A stretch of DNA of 64,000 nucleotides from CAVRTJ01 sp964507185 (GCA_964507185.1 CAZDOY010000017.1:1-64000); one strand, 5' to 3'. Shown: positions 7,188-16,921, numbered from the stretch's first letter. Numbers and translations: made by a program. The notes: generated from the letters alone by a model not told the origin.

Positions 7188-9815
7188 ATGATGAAGTGGG
7201 AACAATTCACTGAAAAAGCCCGTGAATCAGTATCCGCAGCGCTGGAACTGGCGACGCGGCACCGCAACTCGGAAGCGGCGCCGGAGCACTTGGCTTACAC
7301 GCTGGTGAGCCAGGAGGGCGGAATCGTGCCCGCGGTCCTGGAACGTCTCGGCATCGACCTCCTCCCCCTCACAAACAGGCTCAAAGACCTCATCGGGAAG
7401 CTGCCCGTCATCCAGCAGGCCACGGAACCGACGCTCGCGCGGCAAACAGTGCAAATCCTCGAGGCGGCAGCCGGCCAGGCACGGTTCTTCAAGGATGATT
7501 TCGTATCGACCGAGCACCTGTTGGCCGCCATGCTCGAGGCCACGGGTTCCCCCGTGGCCGGTGTTCTGAAAGACGCCGGCATCGACCGCGAACGCCTGCT
7601 TGCCGCCCTGCAGGAAGTACGGGGAGCCCAGAGGGTCACGGACCCCAACCCGGAAGGCAAGTTTCAGGCCCTCAAACAGTACGGCCGCGATCTTACGGAG
7701 ATGGCCAGGCTCAACAAGCTCGACCCGGTCATCGGACGGGACCACGAAATCAGGCGCCTGGCCCAGATTCTCGCCCGGCGGACCAAAAACAATCCCGTGC
7801 TGGTCGGGGATCCCGGCGTCGGCAAGACGGCCATAGTGGAGGGCCTGGCAGGCCGGATCGCCAACGGGGACGTACCCGAATCGCTCAAGGACAAGCGCCT
7901 CGTCCAGCTCGACCTGGCCAGCCTCATCGCGGGCACCAAGTTCAGGGGCGAGTTCGAGGACAGGCTGAAAGCGGTCGTCAAGGAGATCGCAGCCTCCGAG
8001 GGCGACGTCATTCTCTTTATAGACGAGCTCCACACGCTGGTGGGCGCCGGCGCGGCGGAGGGCTCCATGGACGCCTCCAACATCCTGAAGCCGTCCCTCG
8101 CCCGGGGCGAACTGCACGCCATCGGCGCAACGACCGTCAACGAGTACAGGAAGTACATCGAAAAAGACCCCGCCCTCGAGAGGCGCTTCCAACCCGTGTA
8201 CGTGGGCGAACCCGCCGTGGAGGATTCCATCGCCATCCTCAGGGGCCTCAGGGAACGTTTCGAGGTGCACCACGGCGTCCGCATCCGCGACGCGGCCATC
8301 GTCGCGGCCGTAACACTCTCCCACCGGTATCTGCACGACCGGAGGCTCCCCGACAAGGCCATCGATCTCGTGGACGAGGCCGCCGCGAGGCTCAGAATCC
8401 AAGTGGACTCGCGTCCCTACGAACTGGACACTCTGGAAAGGCAGATCGCCTCGCTGCAGATCGAGAAACAGGCCCTGCTGAGGGAGCACGACGCCGCGAG
8501 CAGGAAGAGGCTCAAAGCGCTCGACGGAGAACTGGCCGACCTGGAGAGCGACGCCAAGGTCATGCGGGCGCGCTGGCTCTCGGAGAGGGATGCCATCAAG
8601 AAGATCCAATCCGTGAAGCGCGACATGGAAGCCATGCGCGGCGAGTCGGAGCGCGCGGAGAGGCTCGGCAACTACGACGAGGCGGCCCAGATCAAGTACG
8701 GACGCCTGCCCAAGCTCCAGGAAGAACTGGCGCAGGTCCAGGAAAAGTTGGCCGCGATCCAGAAGGACCAGCCTCTCCTCAAGGAGGAGGTGGACGAAGA
8801 GGATATCGCGCAGGTCGTCTCTGCCTGGACGGGCATACCCGTCGCGAAGATGCTCGAGGGCGAACGCAGCAAGCTGCTCGAGATGGAGGACCGTCTCCGG
8901 CTGAGGGTCGTCGGCCAGGACGAGGCCCTCCGGGTGGTCTCCGACGCGGTCCGCCGGTCGCGTTCCGGCCTCGCCGACCCGCACAGGCCCATAGGATCGT
9001 TCCTCTTCATGGGCCCCACCGGTGTCGGCAAAACCGAACTGTGCAAGGCCCTCGCCGAGTTCCTCTTCGACGACGAGAGGGCCATCGTCAGGCTCGACAT
9101 GAGCGAGTACATGGAGAAGCACGCCGTGGCCAAGCTCATCGGAGCGCCCCCCGGTTACGTCGGCTACGAAGAGGGCGGACAGCTCACCGAGGCCGTCCAC
9201 AGGCGCCCCTACAGCGTTATTCTTCTCGACGAGATCGAAAAGGCCCATCCCGACGTCTTCAACGTCCTCCTCCAGGTCATGGACGACGGTCGCCTCACGG
9301 ACGCCAAGGGCCGTACCGTCAACTTCAGCCAGACCATCCTTGTGATGACCAGCAACATCGGCTCCCGCTGGATCCAGGAGCTGGCGGCCACCGACCCGCG
9401 GGGCATGCGCGAGAGGGTGTTCCAGGAACTCAAGGCCACCTTCCGGCCCGAATTCCTGAACCGGATCGACGAGACCGTTCTCTTCCGCTCGCTTTCAAGG
9501 GAAGACCTGGAAGGTATCGTGCGCATCCAGATCGCAATCCTCCGGAAGCGCCTCTCCGAACAGGGCTATTCGCTCGACGTGACCGCCGGGGCCGAGGACT
9601 ACCTCGCAGAGGTCGGATACGACCCGGACTTCGGTGCCAGGCCGCTCAAGCGCGCCATCCAGCGCCACCTCGAGAACCCTCTTTCCAGGGAGATACTGTC
9701 GGGGCGCATTACGCCCGGCCGGACGATCAGGGTCGTAAGAGGCGGGGACGGCCTGGCTTTCGAGCCTGAAGCGGCCGACGGCCCCGGGCCGGGGACAGAT
9801 CCGGGAAAGGGGTGA
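7188..9815 (+). CDS. clpB: ClpB-type AAA+ disaggregase
   Basis: 875 residues, close to the usual 857-870 of ClpB. It pulls aggregated proteins apart with DnaK/DnaJ/GrpE in the cytoplasm. Domains in order: double Clp-N repeat (1-150), first AAA+ module with GDPGVGKTAIVEGLAGR and DELHTLVGAG, a coiled-coil middle domain (about 410-530), second AAA+ module with GPTGVGKTELCKALAEF and LLDEIEKAHPDVFN, then the D2-small domain. The middle domain distinguishes it from ClpA and ClpC. AGGAG lies 7 bases before ATG 7188; the next codon is also ATG and fits slightly less well. A near-consensus promoter precedes it. It heads a block of protein-quality genes. Confidence 0.96.
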   Translation: MMKWEQFTEKARESVSAALELATRHRNSEAAPEHLAYTLVSQEGGIVPAVLERLGIDLLPLTNRLKDLIGKLPVIQQATEPTLARQTVQILEAAAGQARFFKDDFVSTEHLLAAMLEATGSPVAGVLKDAGIDRERLLAALQEVRGAQRVTDPNPEGKFQALKQYGRDLTEMARLNKLDPVIGRDHEIRRLAQILARRTKNNPVLVGDPGVGKTAIVEGLAGRIANGDVPESLKDKRLVQLDLASLIAGTKFRGEFEDRLKAVVKEIAASEGDVILFIDELHTLVGAGAAEGSMDASNILKPSLARGELHAIGATTVNEYRKYIEKDPALERRFQPVYVGEPAVEDSIAILRGLRERFEVHHGVRIRDAAIVAAVTLSHRYLHDRRLPDKAIDLVDEAAARLRIQVDSRPYELDTLERQIASLQIEKQALLREHDAASRKRLKALDGELADLESDAKVMRARWLSERDAIKKIQSVKRDMEAMRGESERAERLGNYDEAAQIKYGRLPKLQEELAQVQEKLAAIQKDQPLLKEEVDEEDIAQVVSAWTGIPVAKMLEGERSKLLEMEDRLRLRVVGQDEALRVVSDAVRRSRSGLADPHRPIGSFLFMGPTGVGKTELCKALAEFLFDDERAIVRLDMSEYMEKHAVAKLIGAPPGYVGYEEGGQLTEAVHRRPYSVILLDEIEKAHPDVFNVLLQVMDDGRLTDAKGRTVNFSQTILVMTSNIGSRWIQELAATDPRGMRERVFQELKATFRPEFLNRIDETVLFRSLSREDLEGIVRIQIAILRKRLSEQGYSLDVTAGAEDYLAEVGYDPDFGARPLKRAIQRHLENPLSREILSGRITPGRTIRVVRGGDGLAFEPEAADGPGPGTDPGKG

Positions 9816-9932
9816 CGCCGCGCTTGGCCGCTCCCGCCCGCCCCTCCGGGCATCCTCCGGGACGTTCAAGTTGTTATAATGGCGGGGACCCGCCACGGAG
9901 ACGGGCCTCCCATTTCAAGCGGAGAACGATCG

Positions 9933-10936
9933 ATGGGTAACTGGTTTAAAACGATGGTACTCTTCGTGGCCCTCGCGGCCCTTCTCATGCTCATCGGCGG
10001 TGCGGTGGCAGGCCGCGGCGGATTGATCATCGCCTTCGTGATCGCCATGGGTATCAATTTCTTTTCCTACTGGTTTTCCGACAAACTCGTGCTGGCCTCC
10101 TACAAGGCGAAGGAACTCACCGAAGCCGAAGCCCCGCGGGTCCACGCCGTCGTGGCACAGCTCAGCCAGACCGCCGGTATTCCCATGCCGAAGATCTACC
10201 GGATTCCGAGTGATTCACCGAACGCATTCGCCACCGGCCGGAACCCCGGTCACGCCGTCGTGGCCGTCACGGACGGCATACTGGAACTGCTCGATGAAGA
10301 GGAACTCAAGGGCGTTCTCGGACACGAGCTGGCCCACGTCAAGCATCGGGACATCCTTATCGGGACCATGGCCGCCGCCGTGGCGTCGGCCATCATGTTC
10401 ATCGCTTCCATCGCCAGGTGGGGCCTCATCTTCGGCGGCTACGGAGGTGGAAACAGGGACCGGGGCGGCAATCCGATTGCCCTCCTGATCGCGGCGCTTG
10501 TGGCCCCGATCGCCGCCCTGCTGATCCAGATGGCCATNNNNNNNNNNNNNNNNNNNNNNNNNNNNNNNNNNNNNNNNNNNNNNNNNNNNNNNNNNNNNNN
10601 NNNNNNNNNNNNNNNNNNNNNNNNNNNNNNNNNNNNNTCCTGATCGCGGCGCTTGTGGCCCCGATCGCCGCCCTGCTGATCCAGATGGCCATCTCCAGGC
10701 AGCGCGAGTTCGGCGCCGACGAGGCGGGCGCCCACTACGCCGGTAACCCTTACGGACTGGCCAACGCGTTGAAGAAGCTCCAGGCCATGTCCCTGAAGAT
10801 TCCGTTGCAGGCCACGCCTGCAACGGCGCACATGTTCATCGTGAAACCGCACGCCGCAAAGGGACTCATGGACCTCTTCTCGACCCATCCTCCCGTCGAA
10901 AAGCGGATCGAGAGACTCATCGGCCGCCGCGGCTGA
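9933..10936 (+). CDS. htpX: HtpX-type membrane zinc metalloprotease (interrupted by a false gap)
   Basis: M48 family protease that degrades damaged membrane proteins. Start ATG 9933 follows AGCGGAG and gives MGNWFKTMVLFVALAALL, a first membrane helix. GHELAHVKHRD supplies the HExxH zinc site, followed by two more hydrophobic segments and REFGADEAGAHYAGNP, which supplies the third ligand. A 100-N block interrupts the gene, but the 55 bases before and after it are identical. Removing one copy plus the Ns leaves 849 bases, exactly 283 codons, so the real gene is intact at about 282 residues, the normal length. Downstream of clpB and upstream of htrA. Confidence 0.93.
10483..10537 (+). repeat. 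Left copy of a 55-bp duplicated contig end
   Basis: Identical to 10638-10692 on the other side of the N block. Reading through one copy alone restores the htpX frame, so this is an unmerged overlap between two contigs and not a biological repeat. Confidence 0.9.
10538..10637. other. Assembly gap of 100 N (spurious)
   Basis: Fixed-length N block inside htpX flanked by identical 55-base ends; the true distance is negative. Confidence 0.95.
10638..10692 (+). repeat. Right copy of the 55-bp duplicated contig end
   Basis: Same sequence as 10483-10537; see that entry. Confidence 0.9.
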
Positions 10937-10995
10937 TCACTCCCGGGGGCATTCGAAGCACGCCCCGCCGAGGACAACTTTGAAGGAGTGCAATC

Positions 10996-12333
10996 ATGAA
11001 GAGTATCCCCCTACGGATCATCATGGCAGCGGCGCTCATGCTGGGCGCCGTTCCAACGGTGCTGCGCGCCGGCCTTTCCGTCCAGGAACAGTACGCCATG
11101 CGGGACACGCAGGTGGTCAAGGTCGTCCGGAAGGTCAGCCCGTGCGTGGTCTACATCTCCTGCAGGCATCGCGTCCAGAACCCGTTCGCGGGATCGATCT
11201 GGGACATGTTCGGCGGCGACGTGTTCGGGCAACAGCAGACCGAAGAAGAATATTCGCTCGGATCCGGCGTCATCGTGGACCCCAAAGGTTATATCCTCAC
11301 CAACGAACACGTGATCATGGGCGGTTCCGACATCCGCGTCACGCTGACGAGCGGCAAGCGTTATCCGGCCAAGGTGGTGGGCGCGGCGCCCGAGATGGAC
11401 CTCGCTCTGCTGAAAATCGATGGCACGAGCCCCTTTCCCGTTGCCGAACTCGGACGCTCGGACGACCTGATGATAGGGGAGCCGGTCATCGCCGTGGGCA
11501 ACCCCTACGGCCTGTCCAACACCGTCACGGTGGGCGTGCTTTCCGCGGTGGGCCGGACCTTCAAATCCGACAAACGCGAATATTCGGATTTCCTGCAAAC
11601 GGACGCCGCCATCAACCCCGGCAACTCCGGCGGCCCCCTGCTGAACATCCTGGGACAGGTCATAGGCATCAACACTGCCATCATCAAGAACGCCCAGGGC
11701 ATCGGCTTTGCCATACCCATCGACCGGGCTCACCGGGTCATGGACCAGCTGAGGGTGTACGGGCACATGAAGCCTACCTGGCTCGGATTCCTCGCGCTCG
11801 ATCCCAGCGAAACCTACAAGCGCAGGCTCGGAGACAGGAAGGGCGTGGTGGTCGCCAAGACCTACCCCTACGCCTATCCGCAGGATGATATTCACCCGGG
11901 CGACTACCTGACTAGGATGAACGGAAAGCCCATCGACGACGCCGGCGACCTGAACGCCAAGCTGCCCCTCCTGCCCGTCGGTCAGCCCGTGACACTTTCG
12001 GGCATGAGGCACGGCAAGCCCTTCAGGGCGACACTCAAGGCGAGGCTGATGCCCGATGAACTTACGCCGGGCATGACGTGGGCCCTGCTCGGGCTCAAGG
12101 TCGCGCCGGCCCGGGGCGGTCTGGCCGTAGCGGACGTCAGGCCCGATTCGCCGGCCGACGCCACCGGCCTCAGGCCGGGCGACTACATCCTTGCCGTGGA
12201 CGACCACAGCGTTGCCACACCCAGGGCTTTTTACAGCAGGGCCCGGACGGCCCTCAGCGCCACGGGCCTTCTCATCAGCGTGGGGCGCGGCGGCTGGACC
12301 TATTACGTAACTCTAAACCTGCTCACGCCTTAA
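10996..12333 (+). CDS. HtrA/DegP-like periplasmic serine protease with two PDZ-like domains
   Basis: 445 residues with a signal peptide (MKSIPLRIIMAAALMLGAVP). The trypsin-like domain carries the full triad: His about 105 in LTNEHV, Asp about 135 in MDLALLK, Ser about 211 in NPGNSGGPLL. Two PDZ-like domains follow, around IHPGDYLTRMNGKPIDD and VRPDSPADATGLRPGDYIL. Such proteases degrade or refold misfolded envelope proteins and sometimes act in regulated proteolysis. GAAGGAG lies 8 bases before the ATG. It is 59 bases after htpX, so the two envelope-quality proteases may be cotranscribed. Confidence 0.92.
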   Translation: MKSIPLRIIMAAALMLGAVPTVLRAGLSVQEQYAMRDTQVVKVVRKVSPCVVYISCRHRVQNPFAGSIWDMFGGDVFGQQQTEEEYSLGSGVIVDPKGYILTNEHVIMGGSDIRVTLTSGKRYPAKVVGAAPEMDLALLKIDGTSPFPVAELGRSDDLMIGEPVIAVGNPYGLSNTVTVGVLSAVGRTFKSDKREYSDFLQTDAAINPGNSGGPLLNILGQVIGINTAIIKNAQGIGFAIPIDRAHRVMDQLRVYGHMKPTWLGFLALDPSETYKRRLGDRKGVVVAKTYPYAYPQDDIHPGDYLTRMNGKPIDDAGDLNAKLPLLPVGQPVTLSGMRHGKPFRATLKARLMPDELTPGMTWALLGLKVAPARGGLAVADVRPDSPADATGLRPGDYILAVDDHSVATPRAFYSRARTALSATGLLISVGRGGWTYYVTLNLLTP

Positions 12334-12350
12334 GTTATTGAGGTACGGCC

Positions 12351-12998
12351 ATGCCAAGGAAGGAAGGAAAAAGTATGTCAGCGAACTCAGCGAGTGAGGA
12401 ACTTCCCATCAGAGGCACCATGAGCCACGATTCGGACGATCACAGCGTGCCCGTTTCAGTGGTGGACAAACGCAGGGTAGGCCGGGAAGACGCCGCAGGT
12501 ACGGCTCCCACGAAGCCCAATCTGAAGCCCAGCTATGTGGAAGAACTGGAGAAACGGGTACAGCTCGCGGAAGAGAAGCTCAAGGGCCGCATCGCCGAAC
12601 TGGAAGAAGAAACCCGGAGATCCAGGGAACGACTGCTCATGGACCTTGAGAAGCGCTACGAAGAGAAAGAGCGCGCGCTCCTCACGGAAGTGTTGGACAT
12701 CCTGGACGACGTGGACCGCGCGTGCTCCATGACCTCGGAAGCACCTGCGGTATCCGAGGGCCTTTCGCTCATCGCCTCGAGAATCCAGCGCTTTCTGGAC
12801 GGTCATGGATGCAGGAAGGCCGAACCGCAGGGCGAGGTCTTCGATCCGAATACGATGGAGGCCGTGACCGTCCAGCCTGGTCCCGAGAACACGGTCGTCA
12901 AAGTGCTGCAGGCCGGCTACGAGCAGGGCGAGACACTGCTCCGGCCCGCTCGCGTGGCCGTGGGAAACGGCGGGGCCGGCGAGCGACGGGACGACTGA
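12351..12998 (+). CDS. grpE: GrpE nucleotide-exchange factor
   Basis: 215 residues from ATG 12351; ATG 12375 after AGGAAGGA is an equally good alternative and would remove eight residues. An acidic, disordered N-terminus is followed by a long coiled coil (about 60-115) and the GrpE beta domain with GEVFDPNTMEAVTVQPG and VLQAGYEQGETLLRPARVAVG, which are family signatures. GrpE releases ADP from DnaK and so works with the ClpB encoded upstream. dnaK and dnaJ are not next to it. It follows htrA by 17 bases, suggesting one transcript. Confidence 0.93.
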   Translation: MPRKEGKSMSANSASEELPIRGTMSHDSDDHSVPVSVVDKRRVGREDAAGTAPTKPNLKPSYVEELEKRVQLAEEKLKGRIAELEEETRRSRERLLMDLEKRYEEKERALLTEVLDILDDVDRACSMTSEAPAVSEGLSLIASRIQRFLDGHGCRKAEPQGEVFDPNTMEAVTVQPGPENTVVKVLQAGYEQGETLLRPARVAVGNGGAGERRDD

Positions 12999-13028
12999 AG
13001 ACGGCCCCCGGGCGGCCGGGAGCGGATC

Positions 13029-14039
13029 ATGAAGGGCGACAATCATCCGGACGGCGGATCCTTTCCGGACTTAGTGTGGGAGATGGCTTCGGCCTTCAGG
13101 CGAAGCAGGGTCCTCCTCACGGCCGTCGAACTCGACCTTTTCTCGGCGCTCGGACCGGCTTCGAGGCCGTCCTCGGAAGTCGCCGGGGCCATCGACTGTG
13201 ATCCGAGAGCCACGGACCGGTTGATGAACGCCCTGGTCGCCATGGGCCTTCTGCAAAAATCGGGGGAGCGCTTCGCCAACGTGCCGGACGGCCTGCGATT
13301 TCTCGCGCGCGGATCGCCCGACTACCTGGCGGGCCTGATGCACAGCGCCAACCTGTGGGACAAGTGGTCCACACTGACCGATGCCGTGCGCGCCGGGGGA
13401 TCGGTCCAACCGGCGGGCAGGGCCGGTCGCGGCGAAGAGTGGATTCGAGCCTTCATTTCCGCCATGCACGACAGGGCCCGCCTGCGAGCGGAATCCCTGG
13501 TCTCCCTTCTGGACCTCGGGGGCGTCCGGAAGGTCCTTGACCTGGGGGGCGGATCCGGCGGCTACGCGGCCGCCGTCGTCCGGGCAGGCGCCGGCATCAC
13601 GGCAACGGTGTTCGACCGCCCTGAAGTCGTTCCACTCACGCGCAGGTTTCTGGACGAGGCGGGGTGCTCCGATACCGTCCAGGCCCTGGCCGGGGATTTC
13701 CACACGGATGACCTCGGTTCCGACTACGACCTCGTGCTCATATCCGCGGTCCTCCACAGCAACACCCCCGTCCAGAACTGCGCCCTCCTTGCAAGAGCGG
13801 CTTCGGTGCTCAATCCGGGAGGCCGCGTCGTAATCCGCGACTTCATAATGGGACCGGACAGGACCGTTCCCCTCCGAGGCGCGCTTTTCTCTCTAAACAT
13901 GCTGGTCAACACGGCAGGCGGAGATACCTACACCGAAGAGGAATACAGGGCGTGGATGAAGGACGCCGGCCTGGTCTCAATACGGCGCGAGGAAACGTCC
14001 GGCGGCGATGCAGTCATGATCGGCACAAAGCCGGCCTGA
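13029..14039 (+). CDS. SAM-dependent methyltransferase with winged-helix dimerisation domain
   Basis: 336 residues. The N-terminal 100 residues form a winged-helix dimerisation domain (RSRVLLTAVELDLFSALGPA and DPRATDRLMNALVAMGLLQK) like that of O-methyltransferase family 2 enzymes. The catalytic domain has the SAM motif VLDLGGGSGGYAAAVVRAG, an acidic residue in TVFDRPEVV, and LISAVLHSNTP. Family members methylate small-molecule hydroxyls such as quinones or polyketides; substrate unknown here. It starts 30 bases after grpE and has no link in function to it. Confidence 0.8.
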   Translation: MKGDNHPDGGSFPDLVWEMASAFRRSRVLLTAVELDLFSALGPASRPSSEVAGAIDCDPRATDRLMNALVAMGLLQKSGERFANVPDGLRFLARGSPDYLAGLMHSANLWDKWSTLTDAVRAGGSVQPAGRAGRGEEWIRAFISAMHDRARLRAESLVSLLDLGGVRKVLDLGGGSGGYAAAVVRAGAGITATVFDRPEVVPLTRRFLDEAGCSDTVQALAGDFHTDDLGSDYDLVLISAVLHSNTPVQNCALLARAASVLNPGGRVVIRDFIMGPDRTVPLRGALFSLNMLVNTAGGDTYTEEEYRAWMKDAGLVSIRREETSGGDAVMIGTKPA

Positions 14040-14160
14040 AGCCGGTCCGGGAGCGGACGGGCGTACAATGCGCCCTCTCCGCTTTCCCCTGCAAACCGGA
14101 TTTCGCGCGACGAGCCCGCGTTGCGGGTCGAGAGCTGAGTTTTCTTTTCATTCCAGGTTG

Positions 14161-14189
14161 TTGCAATCCAATTCTTCGCATGTTATATT
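14161..14189 (+). promoter_or_regulatory. Promoter of the PQQ-like beta-propeller gene
   Basis: TTGCAA (14161-14166), 17 bases, TATATT (14184-14189), about 35 bases before the ATG. The stretch is AT-rich against a GC-rich background. Confidence 0.7.
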
Positions 14190-14223
14190 CACACAGAGGC
14201 TGCAGAGGCTGGAGGAGGATAAC

Positions 14224-15936
14224 ATGCGCCGTGTGCTTTGTTGTGTATTGTTATTCCTGGCGACAGCGGTCGCCGCACAAACGACTTACCAACCTTCCTG
14301 GCAATATAACGCCACATCTTCCGTCGTTTTCGAACCGACGTTAGGAAATGACGGCTCCGTGTATTTCGCTACCGCGGACGCCAAACTGCGTGCCCTCAAC
14401 GCCAAGGGCATCCAGGTTTGGAAGGTTGATCCGGGCGGTCAGATCATCACGCCGATCGCCCTTCAGAACGGCGTGCTTTACTTCGCAAATTCGTCCCAGC
14501 AGATCCGGGCGTATTCCGTGGCGGGGAAAATGATTTGGAAGGCCAAGGTGGGCATCAATGCCGCCACGCCCCTCGCCGTCTCCCCGGATTTGCAGATATT
14601 CTTCGGCGCCGCAGATGGTGACCTTTACTGCGTGGACGGAAGCACCTCACAGGTCAAGTGGCACTTGCACCTCGGATTCGTGATAGGACCACCTACCGTG
14701 GGCCACGACGGGACGGTGTACGTGGCCTCCGAAAACTTCGTCAACGCGGTGAATCCGGCCAACGGACACGTGATCTGGCGGCGGAATTTCTTCAATTTCT
14801 CGAGCGTCCCCATTGTCATGGACCAGTACGACGACCTTTTCTACAACAGGAAAGGCATCCTCGACGTCTACGACATGAACGGCAATTTCCTGTGGGAGGC
14901 GCGGGACGATAAGGGAGCTCTACTCCTGATTCAAGAAGTGCCGCCAGTAATATATGGCGACATGCTCATCGCCGCCGTCCAGGGCGGCGGCGACGTATAC
15001 GCCTTCGACGTATCCACCGGAACCATCCTCTGGGAGTTCAACGACGTCAATAGCGACTGGAGTCCGTCAGTGCCCCACTCCATGGCCATCGACAGGTTCG
15101 GGACGGTTTCCTACTGCGACAGCACGGGCGTGATTGCCTGGTTCGACGGCGTCACGGGCGCCTTTTACGGCTATATGCCCAGCGTGGGCAACGGCCGCGA
15201 TGTGAACCTCGTCGGTGATGGATCCAATGGCTTCATCGTCATCCGTTCGGGCACCGACGCCAGCGAGCTCGTGAGTTACAAGGTTCCGGCCGGACCGGCT
15301 CCAGGCCCTTGGTCCCAGGCCGGCATGAGCGCCAGGCACCTCCAACGGCGGGACGACGCCCCATATATAGATATGGCCGCTCCCCCGGACGGTTCTATAG
15401 TGACCGGGGCATTCAACGTCACGCTGAACGCCACCGACGATTTTTCCCTCAGCAAAGTGGAACTGTACCTGAACGACACGGAGGTGGCCAGCTCGAAGAC
15501 CAGCTACCTGAGCTGGACCGCTAATTCTGCAGTTTTCCAGAACGGAAATTACACGCTTACGGCGATCGCCTACGACTCGGCCGGGAACCAGGGGACGCGG
15601 TCCATATCCCTGCAGTTCTCCAATCCGGTGCCCGTCTACGCGCTAAGTAGCGGATCGCCCGTGTTCACCTGGCTCTCGAACGGGATCGACAACAAGTACC
15701 AGGTTCTGATTTCCATGGATCCGTCCTTCTCGTCCGTCGTCCTGACCAGCAAGACGCAGCGAAAGAAATGGGTTAAGGGCACGTCATGGCAGCCTTCCCT
15801 CAAGAAGTGGCGCAAGAAGGTTATCACCGCCGCTTCGCAGAATCCGGCCACACAGGTTACTTTCTATTGGCGGGTCGTGGGTAAGAAGGGCGGCCTCGTG
15901 CTGGACAATTCCTTCATTTTCGACAAGTCGAAGTAA
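14224..15936 (+). CDS. Exported PQQ-like beta-propeller protein with Ig-like domain
   Basis: 570 residues from ATG 14224, preceded by GGAGGAT; this gives a clean signal peptide (MRRVLCCVLLFLATAVAAQ). Residues about 30-390 hold propeller repeats of the PQQ/BamB type: GNDGSVYFATADAKLRALNA, GVLYFANSSQQIRAYSVAGK, DGTVYVASENFVNAVNPANG, GGGDVYAFDVSTGTILWEF. A bacterial Ig-like module (about 405-490) with DDFSLSKVELYLNDTEV follows, then a beta-rich tail with a lysine-rich stretch near 520-545. Likely a surface or periplasmic scaffold or binding protein; no catalytic motif seen. Own promoter and terminator. Confidence 0.75.
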   Translation: MRRVLCCVLLFLATAVAAQTTYQPSWQYNATSSVVFEPTLGNDGSVYFATADAKLRALNAKGIQVWKVDPGGQIITPIALQNGVLYFANSSQQIRAYSVAGKMIWKAKVGINAATPLAVSPDLQIFFGAADGDLYCVDGSTSQVKWHLHLGFVIGPPTVGHDGTVYVASENFVNAVNPANGHVIWRRNFFNFSSVPIVMDQYDDLFYNRKGILDVYDMNGNFLWEARDDKGALLLIQEVPPVIYGDMLIAAVQGGGDVYAFDVSTGTILWEFNDVNSDWSPSVPHSMAIDRFGTVSYCDSTGVIAWFDGVTGAFYGYMPSVGNGRDVNLVGDGSNGFIVIRSGTDASELVSYKVPAGPAPGPWSQAGMSARHLQRRDDAPYIDMAAPPDGSIVTGAFNVTLNATDDFSLSKVELYLNDTEVASSKTSYLSWTANSAVFQNGNYTLTAIAYDSAGNQGTRSISLQFSNPVPVYALSSGSPVFTWLSNGIDNKYQVLISMDPSFSSVVLTSKTQRKKWVKGTSWQPSLKKWRKKVITAASQNPATQVTFYWRVVGKKGGLVLDNSFIFDKSK

Positions 15937-15964
15937 ATCCTAATCCGCAAAGTTCTCGTATCCG

Positions 15965-15992
15965 AAAAAAGGGTCCCTCGGGACCCTTTTTT
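15965..15992. terminator. Bidirectional intrinsic terminator
   Basis: Six A, GGGTCCC, a two-base tip, GGGACCC and six T: a symmetrical hairpin with T-tracts on both strands, between the convergent propeller gene and truB. Confidence 0.95.
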
Positions 15993-16036
15993 CGTGGAGT
16001 GGTCTTGCAGGTCCCGGAGAGAAAGGTCGCGGCTTC

Positions 16037-16921
16037 CTATTCCGGAAAAACGACGGCGGGCTGCAGCTGCCGTCCATCCAGCCGGGCCAGTGCGATAAAT
16101 CGCCCTGAGGGAGCGAGGATTTTCACGGGCGTCTCATGACCCACCAGGGTCCTGGGAGCCGGGATCTTCTGCCCATACATCAGGAGCTTCTCTTCGCGAT
16201 GGTTCGCCTGATGAACCGGAAAGCCCGGATTGACCTGATCGAAAGGTATGAAGCCTTTCTGGTCGAATGCCGCGTCGAGCCGGTTGGCCGAATGCACCGT
16301 GAAGGGGCCCACTTCGGTCCTGCACAACTGGTAGCAGTGCGCGGGACAGCCCGCGGCCTCGCCAATGTCCCTGGCAAGGGCCCTGACGTAAGTGCCGGAC
16401 GAACACTTGAGGCGGAAGTGGATGTCTCTCTCGTTGACCGGGGAAACGGCGAACTCGTAGACCGTGATGGGAACGGGCGCGAGCTCGGGCGTTTCCCCGC
16501 GCCGGGCCAGCTCGTAGGCGCGGACGTGCCCGATCCTCTTCGCCGAAAATGCCGGCGGGGTCTGCATGCTCTGCCCGACAAACCGGTTCGCGAGGGCCTG
16601 AAGGTCCTCTGATGCTAAATCGGGGGGGTTCCCGGTCGCGGTGACCTTGCCGTCGCGATCGAAGGTGTCGGTGCTCTCGCCGAAGCGCATGACTCCTTCG
16701 TACGCCTTGTCCATGCCCTGGAAATAGCCGGCGAGGCGGGTGCATTTGCCGGTGAGCAGGATGAGCAGGCCCGTGCAGAAGGGATCCAGCGTCCCCCCGT
16801 GCCCCACCTTGAACTTCCTGGGACACAGCTTCCTGACCTCCGCCACACAATCGTGCGATGTGAGACCGGCTGGCTTATCGAGAAGAATCATTCCGTCGCG
16901 CGGTTCAGGGAGTGTCGCCAT
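16037..16921 (-). CDS. truB: tRNA pseudouridine-55 synthase TruB
   Basis: 294 residues. TruB converts uridine 55 of the tRNA T-loop to pseudouridine. DGMILLDKPAGLTSHD and KVGHGGTLDPFCTGLL contain the family motifs, with the catalytic Asp in GTLDP; KAYEGVMRFGESTDTFDRDG follows. The C-terminus carries a short PUA-like segment (ILAPSGRFIALAR). The start overlaps the end of rbfA by 17 bases, which indicates coupling. Last gene of the rimP-nusA-infB-rbfA-truB operon and followed by a strong terminator. Confidence 0.96.
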   Translation of the reverse strand: MATLPEPRDGMILLDKPAGLTSHDCVAEVRKLCPRKFKVGHGGTLDPFCTGLLILLTGKCTRLAGYFQGMDKAYEGVMRFGESTDTFDRDGKVTATGNPPDLASEDLQALANRFVGQSMQTPPAFSAKRIGHVRAYELARRGETPELAPVPITVYEFAVSPVNERDIHFRLKCSSGTYVRALARDIGEAAGCPAHCYQLCRTEVGPFTVHSANRLDAAFDQKGFIPFDQVNPGFPVHQANHREEKLLMYGQKIPAPRTLVGHETPVKILAPSGRFIALARLDGRQLQPAVVFPE

